Part shown: positions 8,077-13,837 of the stretch, one piece after another
How the letters are laid out: every line of letters starts with the position of its first letter
How positions within the stretch are numbered: position 1 is the first letter of the stretch
Source of the DNA: Labilithrix sp.
GTDB lineage: Bacteria > Myxococcota > Polyangia > Polyangiales > Polyangiaceae
Reading direction: 5' to 3'
Length of the DNA: 13,837 bases
Assembly (NCBI GenBank): GCA_028287035.1
Contig: JAQBQL010000085.1
Coordinates: forward strand, 1 to 13,837
The notes under the pieces: model-generated
The model's input: only the letters and a program-made list of their open reading frames with translations
Told to the model about the DNA's origin: nothing
Databases searched by the model: none
Translations under genes and position numbers: made by a program

Positions 8077-9027
8077 ATGACGGATCACGACAGCGCCCTT
8101 CGTGTGCTCCGGATCGCCGAGCTCGTCGCCGAGGCGGCCGACCTCGCCCCTCGTGAGGTGCCCGGCCCGGCGAGCCGCCAGATCGGCGCGGTGCGGCTCG
8201 AGCTCGCCTGCGTGCCGCGCCGCGGCCGCGTCGACGTCGTCGTCGAGCTGACGTATCCCGACGTGCAGCTCGGAATCGTATTCAGGAAAAAAGGAATCCT
8301 CGATAGCTTTCGCGAGTCGCCGCTCCTGCCGGCCGATCTCGTGGATCACCACCTCGAGGTCGCGCACCAGGGGCGCACCGTGAAGGCTTTCGTCGACGCG
8401 GCGCTGCGGGTGCTCGGAGGCGCGGAGGACCTGCGCTTCTCCGACGATCACCTGACGCTGCGTTTCACGGTCGACGACGCCGACGAGGGACGTTCCTGGG
8501 TCATCGCCACGGCGGCGGTGGAACGCGCCCGCGCCCTCGACGCCGCGCTCGCGCGTCTCCCCTTCCAGGACCTGGCGCGCCGCGCCGAGCACCTGTGGCG
8601 AGCCGCGGCGGAGGGTGAGCGGGCCATCCTCGTTCCGACCGGGCCCTCGCTGCACGGCCTGAGGCTGCGCGCGCGCGCCGCGGCGGGGGGCGAGGAGCAC
8701 GAGGCCCGCGTCAGCATCCGGTCGGCCCGTGCGCGAGACGAGCTCGATCTCCACGACGAGGTACTCCTCGATCTGGCGCCGCTCACGCTCGGGGAACGGG
8801 CGCGGCTCGCGCTCGCGGCCGCGCTGCGGGACGAGGCCGCCCTGACGGCGGTGCGCGACACGTTCCGCACCGTGCGGGTCGCCGAGGGCGGCGGCGCGAT
8901 CGTCCTGGAACGTGCAGCGTGGTCCGAGGATCCGCGCGCGCTGCTGCCCGCGGTCGAGGCCCTCTTCGCCTGGATCGTGGAGATGAGCGCGGAGCGCGGC
9001 CTGGACCACGACGCGCCGTATCGCTGA
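8077..9027 (+). CDS. Stand-alone copy of the arrestin-linked C-terminal domain (paralogue 2)
   Basis: This 316-residue protein aligns end to end with only the C-terminal domains of the flanking genes and has no arrestin-like part. Shared landmarks are Y-P-D-V-Q-L-G-I-V-F-R at residue 60 onward (F-P-D-L-G-L-G-I-E-F-R in paralogue 3), then G-I-L-D. The L-V-P-T-G-P-S-L-H-G motif follows in mid-protein, then L-E-R-A-A-W-S-E-D-P with a closing helix and the terminal A-P-Y-R. It starts exactly where the arrestin part ends in the others, so it represents the complete domain rather than a random truncation. It has no transmembrane segment or recognised catalytic motif. It begins 10 bp after paralogue 1, with its ribosome binding site overlapping that stop codon, so the two are surely co-translated. 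The function is unknown; it may pair with the equivalent domains of its neighbours. Confidence 0.75.
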   Translation: MTDHDSALRVLRIAELVAEAADLAPREVPGPASRQIGAVRLELACVPRRGRVDVVVELTYPDVQLGIVFRKKGILDSFRESPLLPADLVDHHLEVAHQGRTVKAFVDAALRVLGGAEDLRFSDDHLTLRFTVDDADEGRSWVIATAAVERARALDAALARLPFQDLARRAEHLWRAAAEGERAILVPTGPSLHGLRLRARAAAGGEEHEARVSIRSARARDELDLHDEVLLDLAPLTLGERARLALAAALRDEAALTAVRDTFRTVRVAEGGGAIVLERAAWSEDPRALLPAVEALFAWIVEMSAERGLDHDAPYR

Positions 9028-9046
9028 CCGCGCGGAGGCCGCGGCG

Positions 9047-9061
9047 GGGTAGGATCGCCCG
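9047..9061 (+). promoter_or_regulatory. Candidate leaderless -10 element before third paralogue
   Basis: GGGTAGGAT precedes the ATG at 9062. TAGGAT (9050-9055) matches TATAAT at four of six positions and ends exactly 6 bp before the start codon, the same geometry as at 6300-6305. The non-coding 15 bp agrees with the paralogue 1 leader at 11 positions. It sits in the 34-bp gap after paralogue 2. CTGACC at 9024-9029 resembles a -35, but the 20-bp spacing is too long to trust. Confidence 0.4.
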
Positions 9062-9095
9062 ATGGCGTTCTTCCCGGAGGCCGACTTCGAGGTGC
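9047..9095 (+). repeat. Direct repeat copy B: leader and 5' coding end of paralogue 3
   Basis: This is the partner of the repeat at 6297-6345, ungapped, at 38 of 49 positions. It includes the TAGRAT element, the 6-bp spacing and the start codon, so the leader is conserved together with the protein's first residues. Confidence 0.55.
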
Positions 9096-10861
9096 AGCTG
9101 GCGGGCGGCGTGCTCCTCGCGGGCGCGACCGTCTCCGGGGAGCTCGTGGTCACCACCGGAAAGCCCATCGCGCGCGCCGAGCACATCGAGTGCGCGGTCG
9201 TTTCGACGGCGTGGGCGACGTACGGCTCGGGCAAGAACAAGCAGACGATCCGCCGGGAGCTGTTCCGCCGCGGAATGCGGCTCGACGTCCCCGGCCGGGA
9301 GCTCGCGGCCGGGCGACACCGGTTCCCCTTCACGCTCGACGTCCCCTCGTGGCTGCCGCCGCCGTTCTCGGCCATGAGCTGCGGAGTGACCCACGAGGTG
9401 GAAGCGAGGATCGACGTCGACTGGGCCATCGATCCGTCACGGAAGCTCTATCCGGCGGTGGTCGTCCCGCCGCGGGCGGCCGCCCGGGAGGCGCTCGCGA
9501 CGCGCTCGCCACCGGGATTCCACGAGAGCCTCGTGCTCGAGGTGACGCTCTCCTCGCGGGTGCTCGGGGCGGGCGAGCCACTCTCCGGCGTCATCGCGAT
9601 GCGCGGCGGGGGCGAGGGGCGATTCCACCGCGTGGAGCTCTCGTACGCGAGCCTCGCCCGCATCGTCATGGGGCGCCGCGATCTCCGGCCGGTCTCTCCG
9701 GCGACGGTCGTCGTCATTCCGGCGGACTCGCTGCGCAGCGGGGCGGGCATCCCGTTCTCGATCCCGGCGCCGGCCGGCCTGCTGCCGACGCTGCGCAATG
9801 CATTCATCGATCACGACGCGTTCCTCCTGGTCCGGGCCGTGGTGCCGTGGCACTCCGATCCGACGTTCGACGTGCTCCTCGACGTGCTCCCGCCCGGCTC
9901 CACCTTGCACGGCGAGGCGCGGCTCGCGCAGGTCGGTGGCGAGCGCCTCCGCCTTCTCGCGAGCAGCATGGCCCACGGGTCCGGCCTGCGCGAGGCGCCG
10001 CTGCCAACGCTGGTCGAGGGGACGAGGGGCTTCGTGGCGGTGCGACTCACCGATGCGCCGCGTGCGGCGACGCTCGGCATCGACGTCGATTTCACGTTCC
10101 CCGACCTCGGCCTCGGAATCGAATTCCGCCGGCGGGGCATCCTCGATGGCGCTGCGCAATGGCAAGTACCTGCGGCGCTCGGCGAATACCGATTACGGAG
10201 CGCTCCGCTCGACCCCTCGGCGCAGGCGTTCTTCGATGTGCTGCTCGCCGGGATCTCGGGAGTCGCGGACGTCCGCCTCTCGGACCATCACCTGGGCTTT
10301 CATCTCCTGCTCGCCAACGATGACCCTGCTCGAATGTTGGCCCTCGCCCGTGCCGCCGCCGAGCGCGCAGCGGCGATCGACGCGGCGATCCGGCAGCTCC
10401 CGTACGCGCCGGACCTCGGCGCGACGCGGGCCGCCTGGGAAGCAGCGGCGGTCGAGCAGAATGCGCTGCTCGTCCCGAGCGGGCCGGCCCTCCATGGCAT
10501 CGTCGTGCGGGCGCGGGTGCTCGGAGGCGAGGAGCGCAGGATGGTCGCCGCCGTGCACACGGTGCGCCACGGGACGGCCCCGCACACCTGCCGTGTCGAC
10601 CTGCTCCTCGACGGCGCGGCGCTGCCCGCCGCGGGGTGGCCGGCGCTCGAGAGCGAGACCGAGCTCCTCGGGAGCGAGGCGTTGCGTGCCGTGCGGGCGG
10701 TGTTCCCGTTCGCGTCCGTCCTGTCCGAGGGCGCGGCGATCACCCTCGAAGGAGCGGCGTGGCCGGGTGACCCGCGGACGGTCCTGCCTGTCCTGGACAC
10801 GTTCCTCGGCTGGGTCCTCGAGGCGCGAGGCGAGCGGCGCGCCGACGCGCCTTACCGTTGA
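9062..10861 (+). CDS. Arrestin-like two-domain protein with unrecognised C-terminal domain (paralogue 3)
   Basis: This 599-residue protein has the same three-part layout as paralogue 1. Residues about 4-138 form the arrestin N-type domain, with the clearest signature of the set: G-R-H-R-F-P-F-T-L-D-V-P-S-W-L-P-P, then V-E-A-R-I-D-V-D-W-A-I-D-P. Residues about 148-280 form the C-type domain, and about 285-599 the shared unknown domain. Landmarks there are F-P-D-L-G-L-G-I-E-F-R at about 346, L-S-D-H-H-L-G-F-H-L at about 405, L-V-P-S-G-P-A-L-H-G at about 470, and a terminal A-P-Y-R. The 5' coding end (M-A-F-F-P-E-A-D-F-E-V) is near-identical to paralogue 1 (M-A-L-F-P-K-A-T-F-E-V), supporting tandem duplication. 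No signal peptide or catalytic motif is seen. The arrestin fold is fairly sure; the function is unknown. Confidence 0.75.
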   Translation: MAFFPEADFEVQLAGGVLLAGATVSGELVVTTGKPIARAEHIECAVVSTAWATYGSGKNKQTIRRELFRRGMRLDVPGRELAAGRHRFPFTLDVPSWLPPPFSAMSCGVTHEVEARIDVDWAIDPSRKLYPAVVVPPRAAAREALATRSPPGFHESLVLEVTLSSRVLGAGEPLSGVIAMRGGGEGRFHRVELSYASLARIVMGRRDLRPVSPATVVVIPADSLRSGAGIPFSIPAPAGLLPTLRNAFIDHDAFLLVRAVVPWHSDPTFDVLLDVLPPGSTLHGEARLAQVGGERLRLLASSMAHGSGLREAPLPTLVEGTRGFVAVRLTDAPRAATLGIDVDFTFPDLGLGIEFRRRGILDGAAQWQVPAALGEYRLRSAPLDPSAQAFFDVLLAGISGVADVRLSDHHLGFHLLLANDDPARMLALARAAAERAAAIDAAIRQLPYAPDLGATRAAWEAAAVEQNALLVPSGPALHGIVVRARVLGGEERRMVAAVHTVRHGTAPHTCRVDLLLDGAALPAAGWPALESETELLGSEALRAVRAVFPFASVLSEGAAITLEGAAWPGDPRTVLPVLDTFLGWVLEARGERRADAPYR

Positions 10862-10884
10862 TGCGCCCGCGGCACGCCTCGTGA

Positions 10885-11685
10885 ATGGATCGGCGCGCAG
10901 AGATGGCTCCGGACACGTTTCATCGCTGGGTCGAGCCCATGGGCGTCGTTCTCATGCTCCTCGTGGCGCTCGTGCTGGGGCTTCTCGTCGTGCGCCGACA
11001 TGGTCGTGGCGAGCAGCGACGCCTCGCACGGTCGGAACGAAAGCATCCGTTCGCGGCGCCCGGCCGCAGCGTCAGCGCGCTCGTGACGGCGGGGCTCGCG
11101 GTGCTCGTGTTCGTGCGACTCGCGCGCGAGGTGACGCTCGGCAGGTTGCAGTCGTTCGACCGTACCGTCGCGCTCGCGGTGCACAGCCTCGACGGCGCCA
11201 TCATGAACCCGGCGATGCGCCTGGCCACCTTCATCGGGTCGCCCGTCGTGGTGCTGCCGCTGGTGTGCGCGGTGCTCGCGGCGGCGCTGCGAAGGCGTGA
11301 CCACCGCGGGGCGCTCGTGCTCCTCCTCGTCGCGCTCATGACCGAAGGGCTCAACGTGGCGCTCAAGGGCACGTTCGAGCGCGAACGTCCGACGCTCTTC
11401 CAGGAGGTCGCGGCTCTCCACAGCTACAGCTTCCCGAGCGGCCATGCGATGGCGGCGGCGGCGATTTACGGGATGATGGGCGTCGTCATCGCGCGCCTCT
11501 CGCCGCGCCACCACCGGCTCCTGCTCGTCACGTTGCCGATCCTCGTGTTCGCGATCGGGCTCTCGCGGATCTTCCTCGGCGTGCACTGGCCGACCGACGT
11601 GCTCGCGGGATTCGCGGCGGGTAGCTTTCTCCTCCTCGCCGGGACGATCGCGCTCGACGGCGTGCCGACCGCGAACGAGGCGTGA
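10885..11685 (+). CDS. PAP2-family membrane phosphatase
   Basis: This is a 266-residue integral membrane protein of the type 2 phosphatidic acid phosphatase superfamily, which removes phosphate from lipid phosphates or polyprenyl pyrophosphates at the outer face of the membrane. All three signature blocks are intact: K161...R168-P169, P184-S-G-H187 with catalytic acid His187, and S227-R228...H234...D238 with nucleophile His234. Several hydrophobic helices surround them, including an N-terminal one at about residues 18-37. The gap after paralogue 3 is 23 bp. The start is uncertain: ATG 10885 directly follows an in-frame TGA, with no clear ribosome binding site, and ATG 10903 is the alternative. 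The substrate could be undecaprenyl pyrophosphate or a phospholipid, and the sequence does not decide. No functional tie to the arrestin-like genes is shown beyond adjacency. Confidence 0.9.
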   Translation: MDRRAEMAPDTFHRWVEPMGVVLMLLVALVLGLLVVRRHGRGEQRRLARSERKHPFAAPGRSVSALVTAGLAVLVFVRLAREVTLGRLQSFDRTVALAVHSLDGAIMNPAMRLATFIGSPVVVLPLVCAVLAAALRRRDHRGALVLLLVALMTEGLNVALKGTFERERPTLFQEVAALHSYSFPSGHAMAAAAIYGMMGVVIARLSPRHHRLLLVTLPILVFAIGLSRIFLGVHWPTDVLAGFAAGSFLLLAGTIALDGVPTANEA

Positions 11686-11702
11686 CCCCGCTCAGTCCCG
11701 CC
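11679..11702. terminator. Possible bidirectional hairpin between convergent genes
   Basis: GGCGtGAC, eight bases, GTCcCGCC forms an interrupted 4+3 bp stem that spans both stop codons of the convergent PAP2 and lipoprotein genes, which lie only 6 bp apart. It lacks T-tracts on either strand. It could end transcription from both sides but is weak. Confidence 0.2.
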
Positions 11703-12237
11703 CTGCGTCGGTGCCGCCCGCGCATCGCGCCTCGGTCCGTACCGCGTCGAGCTGCGCCTGCTGGGCCGCGGTCAGCACGTTCTTGATCCGCACCAGCATC
11801 GCGAGGTGGGCGGCCTTGATGGCATTCTCCTTCACCATCAGCGCCTCCGCGGCCGTGCGCGCGCTCGTCTCGTCGACCTTCGAGGCGCCGAGCACGCCGA
11901 CGAGCGCATCCTTCCGTGACTGCAGCTCCCATTGCAGCTTCACGAGCTCCGCCTGAAACGTCCCGAGCTCCTTCGTGATCTGCTGCTCCTGGGCCGACGT
12001 GAGCGCCAGCCGCTGCTTGTTCTCCATCACGAGCTCGGCCGGGTAGAGGCGGCTCTCGAGCGCCGACAGGGGAGCCTCGGGCGAGCGCGGCGGCTGCGGG
12101 GTCGTCACCAGGCGCGGCGTGGCCAGGCTCACCGCGCCGTCGGGCTCGACCGAGTCCCCCGGCATCGGGGCGCGATCGGCGGAGCGCGCGCACGAGGCGA
12201 GCAGGGGCAGCAGCAGGAGCACGGAGAGATGTTTCAT
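11692..12237 (-). CDS. Spy/CpxP/CnrX-like periplasmic LTxxQ lipoprotein (putative stress or metal sensor)
   Basis: This 181-residue lipoprotein has an n-region M-K-H, a leucine-rich h-region and lipobox L13-A14-S15-C16, with Ala at +2 suggesting outer-membrane sorting. After a Pro-rich linker (about 20-60), residues about 62-168 are a long alpha-hairpin with two LTxxQ motifs, L79-T-S-A-Q83 and L155-T-A-A-Q159, the mark of the Spy/CpxP/ZraP and CnrX (heavy-metal resistance) superfamily. H144 and M147 sit in the helix before the second LTxxQ, roughly where CnrX binds metal, but other CnrX-type His ligands are not evident. Frame extension upstream to 12477 is spurious; the ATG at 12237 overlaps the preceding stop (ATGA), indicating coupling. 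Lying last after sigma and anti-sigma genes, it probably acts as the periplasmic sensor or as a target. The family is fairly sure; metal sensing is inferred. Confidence 0.8.
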   Translation of the reverse strand: MKHLSVLLLLPLLASCARSADRAPMPGDSVEPDGAVSLATPRLVTTPQPPRSPEAPLSALESRLYPAELVMENKQRLALTSAQEQQITKELGTFQAELVKLQWELQSRKDALVGVLGASKVDETSARTAAEALMVKENAIKAAHLAMLVRIKNVLTAAQQAQLDAVRTEARCAGGTDAGRD

Positions 12238-12599
12238 CGGAGCGATCCTCGGAGTGAGCTCGTGTCGAAATCGGGAACACCGTTCAGCGTGAGGCCCGGC
12301 ACGTCCAGCAAGAAGTCGAGCGGCGCCGCCTCCTCGTGACCCGCCACGGCAACCGCGGTCCCGGCGGCCGGCGGAGCGGCGCTGGCCACGCGCCTCGTGG
12401 ACGTCGCGGCCGGCTGGAGCCAGAGCGCGAGGGCCGCGGCCGCCGCCAGCGACGCCACCGGCAAGCCGACCGCCCACCGCGACGTGCGCCTCCGTCGAGG
12501 ACGGCGGATCTCCTCCAGCGAAGGAGCGCGCCGCGCGTCCTCGCGCCGGAGCGCCCCGAACGCCCGCCGCAGCTTCTCGTCGTCTTCGTGGTCGCTCAC
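12234..12599 (-). CDS. Putative single-pass anti-sigma factor
   Basis: This is a 121-residue protein. The cytoplasmic N-terminus (1-41) contains L-R-R-A-F-G-A-L-R-R-E-D followed by A-P-S-L, a short acidic/basic helix pattern common in small membrane proteins encoded beside ECF sigma factors. An arginine-rich stop-transfer flank (33-41) precedes one membrane helix at about 42-61. The remaining 60 residues would be periplasmic and are Ala/Pro-rich. No zinc anti-sigma HxxxCxxC motif is present, since the protein has no cysteine. GTG 12599 overlaps the sigma stop codon (GTGA) and its own stop overlaps the lipoprotein start (ATGA), so three-gene translational coupling fixes both ends. It resembles CnrY in size and topology. 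The anti-sigma role is inferred mainly from position and topology. Confidence 0.7.
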   Translation of the reverse strand: MSDHEDDEKLRRAFGALRREDARRAPSLEEIRRPRRRRTSRWAVGLPVASLAAAAALALWLQPAATSTRRVASAAPPAAGTAVAVAGHEEAAPLDFLLDVPGLTLNGVPDFDTSSLRGSLR

Positions 12600-13102
12600 A
12601 GGGTCACTCCTTGTCGCTGGAGGATCGCCAGCACCGCCGCCTTGCCTCGCTCGTAATGGACGCGCGCGGTGCCCAGCGCCACCCCCATCACGACCGAGGC
12701 CTCCTCGATCGTGAGGCCCTCGTAGAACACGAGGTGCAGCGCCTCGCGCTGCCGCGGCGCCACCTGCGCGAGCGCACGACCCAGCGCCTCGGCGGTCTCG
12801 CGGTCGACGCGCGGCGCCGAGGCCGGGGCGTCCGCGTGCTCGCTGACCAGCACCTCGCGCCTCCGCGCCCACCGCCAGCGCTGGTGCTCGAGGGCGGTGA
12901 TCCGGATGACCCCGAAGAGCCAGGTGCGGAACGTGGATTCACCGCGGAAGACCGCGCGGCCGGAGAGCACCTTGGCATAGACGTCCTGGAGGACGTCCTC
13001 CGCATCGAGGCGCCGGCGACCGCAGCACGCCATCGCCCAGCCGAACGATGCCTCGTGATGAGCCTGGAGAGGAGCCGCGAGCTCGTGTTCGTTCGTCCCC
13101 AC
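12596..13102 (-). CDS. ECF-family RNA polymerase sigma factor
   Basis: This 168-residue sigma factor has only regions 2 and 4. Region 2 (about 10-80) includes A-E-D-V-L-Q-D-V-Y, then F-R-G-E-S-T-F-R-T-W-L-F-G-V, which binds core polymerase and the -10. Region 4 (about 105-158), with L-T-I-E-E-A-S-V-V-M-G and G-T-A-R-V-H-Y-E-R-G, is the helix-turn-helix for the -35. The GTG start at 13102 is supported by AGAAGG 5 bp upstream. It heads a coupled operon with the anti-sigma (4-bp overlap) and LTxxQ lipoprotein genes, and lies 40 bp after the DUF4349 gene. ECF factors of such operons usually autoregulate, but I found no clear GGAAC-type promoter in the 40-bp gap. The closest functional analogy is CnrH- or RpoE-like stress control. 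The ECF family is very sure; the regulon is unknown. Confidence 0.92.
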   Translation of the reverse strand: MGTNEHELAAPLQAHHEASFGWAMACCGRRRLDAEDVLQDVYAKVLSGRAVFRGESTFRTWLFGVIRITALEHQRWRWARRREVLVSEHADAPASAPRVDRETAEALGRALAQVAPRQREALHLVFYEGLTIEEASVVMGVALGTARVHYERGKAAVLAILQRQGVTL

Positions 13103-13107
13103 GCGCG

Positions 13108-13113
13108 CCTTCT
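13108..13113 (-). promoter_or_regulatory. Shine-Dalgarno of the ECF sigma gene
   Basis: AGAAGG on the minus strand lies 5 bp before the GTG at 13102. It decides this start over longer upstream or alternative frames. Confidence 0.6.
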
Positions 13114-13142
13114 CGCGACCGTCGCATCAGCCCGCGCCCCGG

Positions 13143-13837
13143 TCAACCGGCGCCCATGGCGCGCAGGGCGGCGCGGCGCCGGGCACGCGCAGCCAGGACG
13201 AGCGCCATGATCACCGCGCCGATCGGCACGAAGAACGGCGCTGCCGCCGCCATCGCGCAGAGGCCGTACACGCCGGTCGCCTGTGCCGCCGCGAGGCCCG
13301 CGCGCCCCGCACCGGCGATGCTCTTTCCGGGCGTCTGCCACGCGGCGGGCGACGCCGAGGCCGGCGCGTTCAGCGTGACGTGGACGGTGGCGAGATCGAC
13401 CCGCCCGTCGAGGGTGCGCTTCTGCGCCTCCATGCGCTCGATCGACTCGCGGATGCGCGCCAGCTCCTTCTCGGCGTCGAGCACCTCGTGGATGGCTCCG
13501 GCGCGCGTCGCCATGATCTCGAGGACGCGCTTCTCGGACGCGCGCGCGTTGAGGAGGCGCGCCTCGAGATCGGCCCGCTCCTCGGTGACGTCCTGCACCT
13601 TCTCGGCGTCGGAGACGATCTCCCCGATGCGGCCGAGCGAGGCCCGCACGTTCTCCACGTCGCGGGCCGGGACGCGGAGCTCCATCCGTGCCGACGCATG
13701 GGCTCCGCTGCCGTACGCGCTCGCGTCGGCGACGTACCCGCCAGCGCGCGCGACCTCGGCGCGGACCGCGTTCTGCGCGAGCGCGACGTCCCGGACCTGC
13801 AGCCCGAGCTCGAGCGTCACGACCAGCGCGCGCCCCG
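13143..13837 (-). CDS. DUF4349 domain protein, membrane-anchored coiled coil (5' end beyond window)
   Basis: About 230 C-terminal residues are visible; the reading frame stays open to the window edge (R-A-L-V-V-T-L-E-L-G), so the GTG at 13820 is probably internal. The order matches DUF4349: a beta segment with V-R-D-V and G-G-Y-V, then E-L-R-V-P-A-R-D-V, then L-G-R-I-G-E-I-V. D-V-T-E-E-R-A-D-L-E-A-R-L leads into a long coiled coil with A-E-K-E-L-A-R-I-R-E-S-I-E, and the domain ends in L-A-T-V-H-V-T-L. A C-terminal membrane helix (roughly the last 40 residues, F-F-V-P-I-G-A-V-I-M-A) and a basic tail follow. In this family the N-terminus is typically a signal peptide or lipobox, which would lie outside. 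The biochemical role is unknown. It lies 40 bp upstream of the ECF operon on the same strand, so co-transcription is possible. Confidence 0.8.
   Translation of the reverse strand, partial: GRALVVTLELGLQVRDVALAQNAVRAEVARAGGYVADASAYGSGAHASARMELRVPARDVENVRASLGRIGEIVSDAEKVQDVTEERADLEARLLNARASEKRVLEIMATRAGAIHEVLDAEKELARIRESIERMEAQKRTLDGRVDLATVHVTLNAPASASPAAWQTPGKSIAGAGRAGLAAAQATGVYGLCAMAAAAPFFVPIGAVIMALVLAARARRRAALRAMGAG

Noticed and set aside
5988..8078. A 696-codon minus-strand frame opposite the end of uvrA and paralogue 1
   Set aside because: Same low-complexity antisense composition, and it straddles two well-supported plus-strand genes.
8287..8293. AAAAAAG as a programmed -1 frameshift site
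   Set aside because: The zero-frame reading is AAA AAA GGA, which is not the phasing needed for an A-AAA-AAG slippery heptamer, and no overlapping -1 product is evident.
9028..9046. CCGCG...CGCGG as a terminator after paralogue 2
   Set aside because: Only a 5-bp stem with no T-tract in a very GC-rich gap, as expected by chance.
12238..12477. N-terminal extension of the lipoprotein up to 12477
   Set aside because: The extension is Gly/Arg-rich and overlaps the anti-sigma gene. The true start at 12237 gives a clean lipoprotein signal with a lipobox and a 4-bp coupled overlap.
12600..12872. N-terminal extension of the anti-sigma frame up to 12872
   Set aside because: It would overlap the sigma region 4 coding sequence and is Arg/Ala/Gly low complexity. 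GTG 12599 overlapping the sigma stop is the natural start.
13118..13146. TTGACC on the minus strand over the DUF4349 stop as a -35 for the sigma gene
   Set aside because: There is no acceptable -10 at 15-19 bp spacing, and an ECF-type promoter was not found either.

Overview
The window is uniformly GC-rich (roughly 70% by eye) and gene-dense, with short intergenic gaps and frequent GTG starts. This fits a chromosomal segment from a high-GC Gram-negative-type bacterium. A lipoprotein, an ECF sigma/anti-sigma pair and a double-length UvrA point loosely toward a myxobacterial or deltaproteobacterial-like lineage or an uncultured relative, but the sequence alone cannot fix the taxon. There are no rRNA, tRNA, CRISPR or insertion-sequence signatures.

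Layout, plus strand: (1) bases 1-753 hold the 3' part of a glycoside hydrolase family 5-like gene, whose frame carries an in-frame TAA two codons before the catalytic LNEP motif. (2) A 114-bp gap holds a perfect 8-bp inverted repeat at 781-802. (3) Bases 877-6282 encode a tandem, double-length UvrA with four ABC ATPase modules in one chain. (4) Bases 6312-10861 hold three tandem paralogues. The outer two have N- and C-type arrestin-like beta-sandwich domains fused to a C-terminal domain of about 310 residues that I do not recognise. The middle gene is that C-terminal domain alone. (5) Bases 10885-11685 encode a PAP2-type membrane phosphatase with an intact catalytic signature. These plus-strand genes are separated by only 10-34 bp from uvrA onward, so they could be one transcript, although the two arrestin-domain genes carry a conserved -10-like TAGRAT placed for leaderless transcription of each.

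Minus strand, convergent with the above: a DUF4349-type membrane-anchored coiled-coil protein (5' end beyond the window), an ECF sigma factor, a small single-pass putative anti-sigma protein and a Spy/CpxP/CnrX-like LTxxQ lipoprotein. The last three overlap by 4 bp at each junction (GTGA, ATGA). They look like a self-contained envelope- or metal-stress sensing module, analogous in parts list to CnrYXH.

The most unusual content is the arrestin-like trio with its unrecognised C-terminal domain. The asymmetric double UvrA, the interrupted GH5 gene and the repeated leaderless-type promoter follow. Functions given for the arrestin trio and its link to UvrA or PAP2 are inference only.
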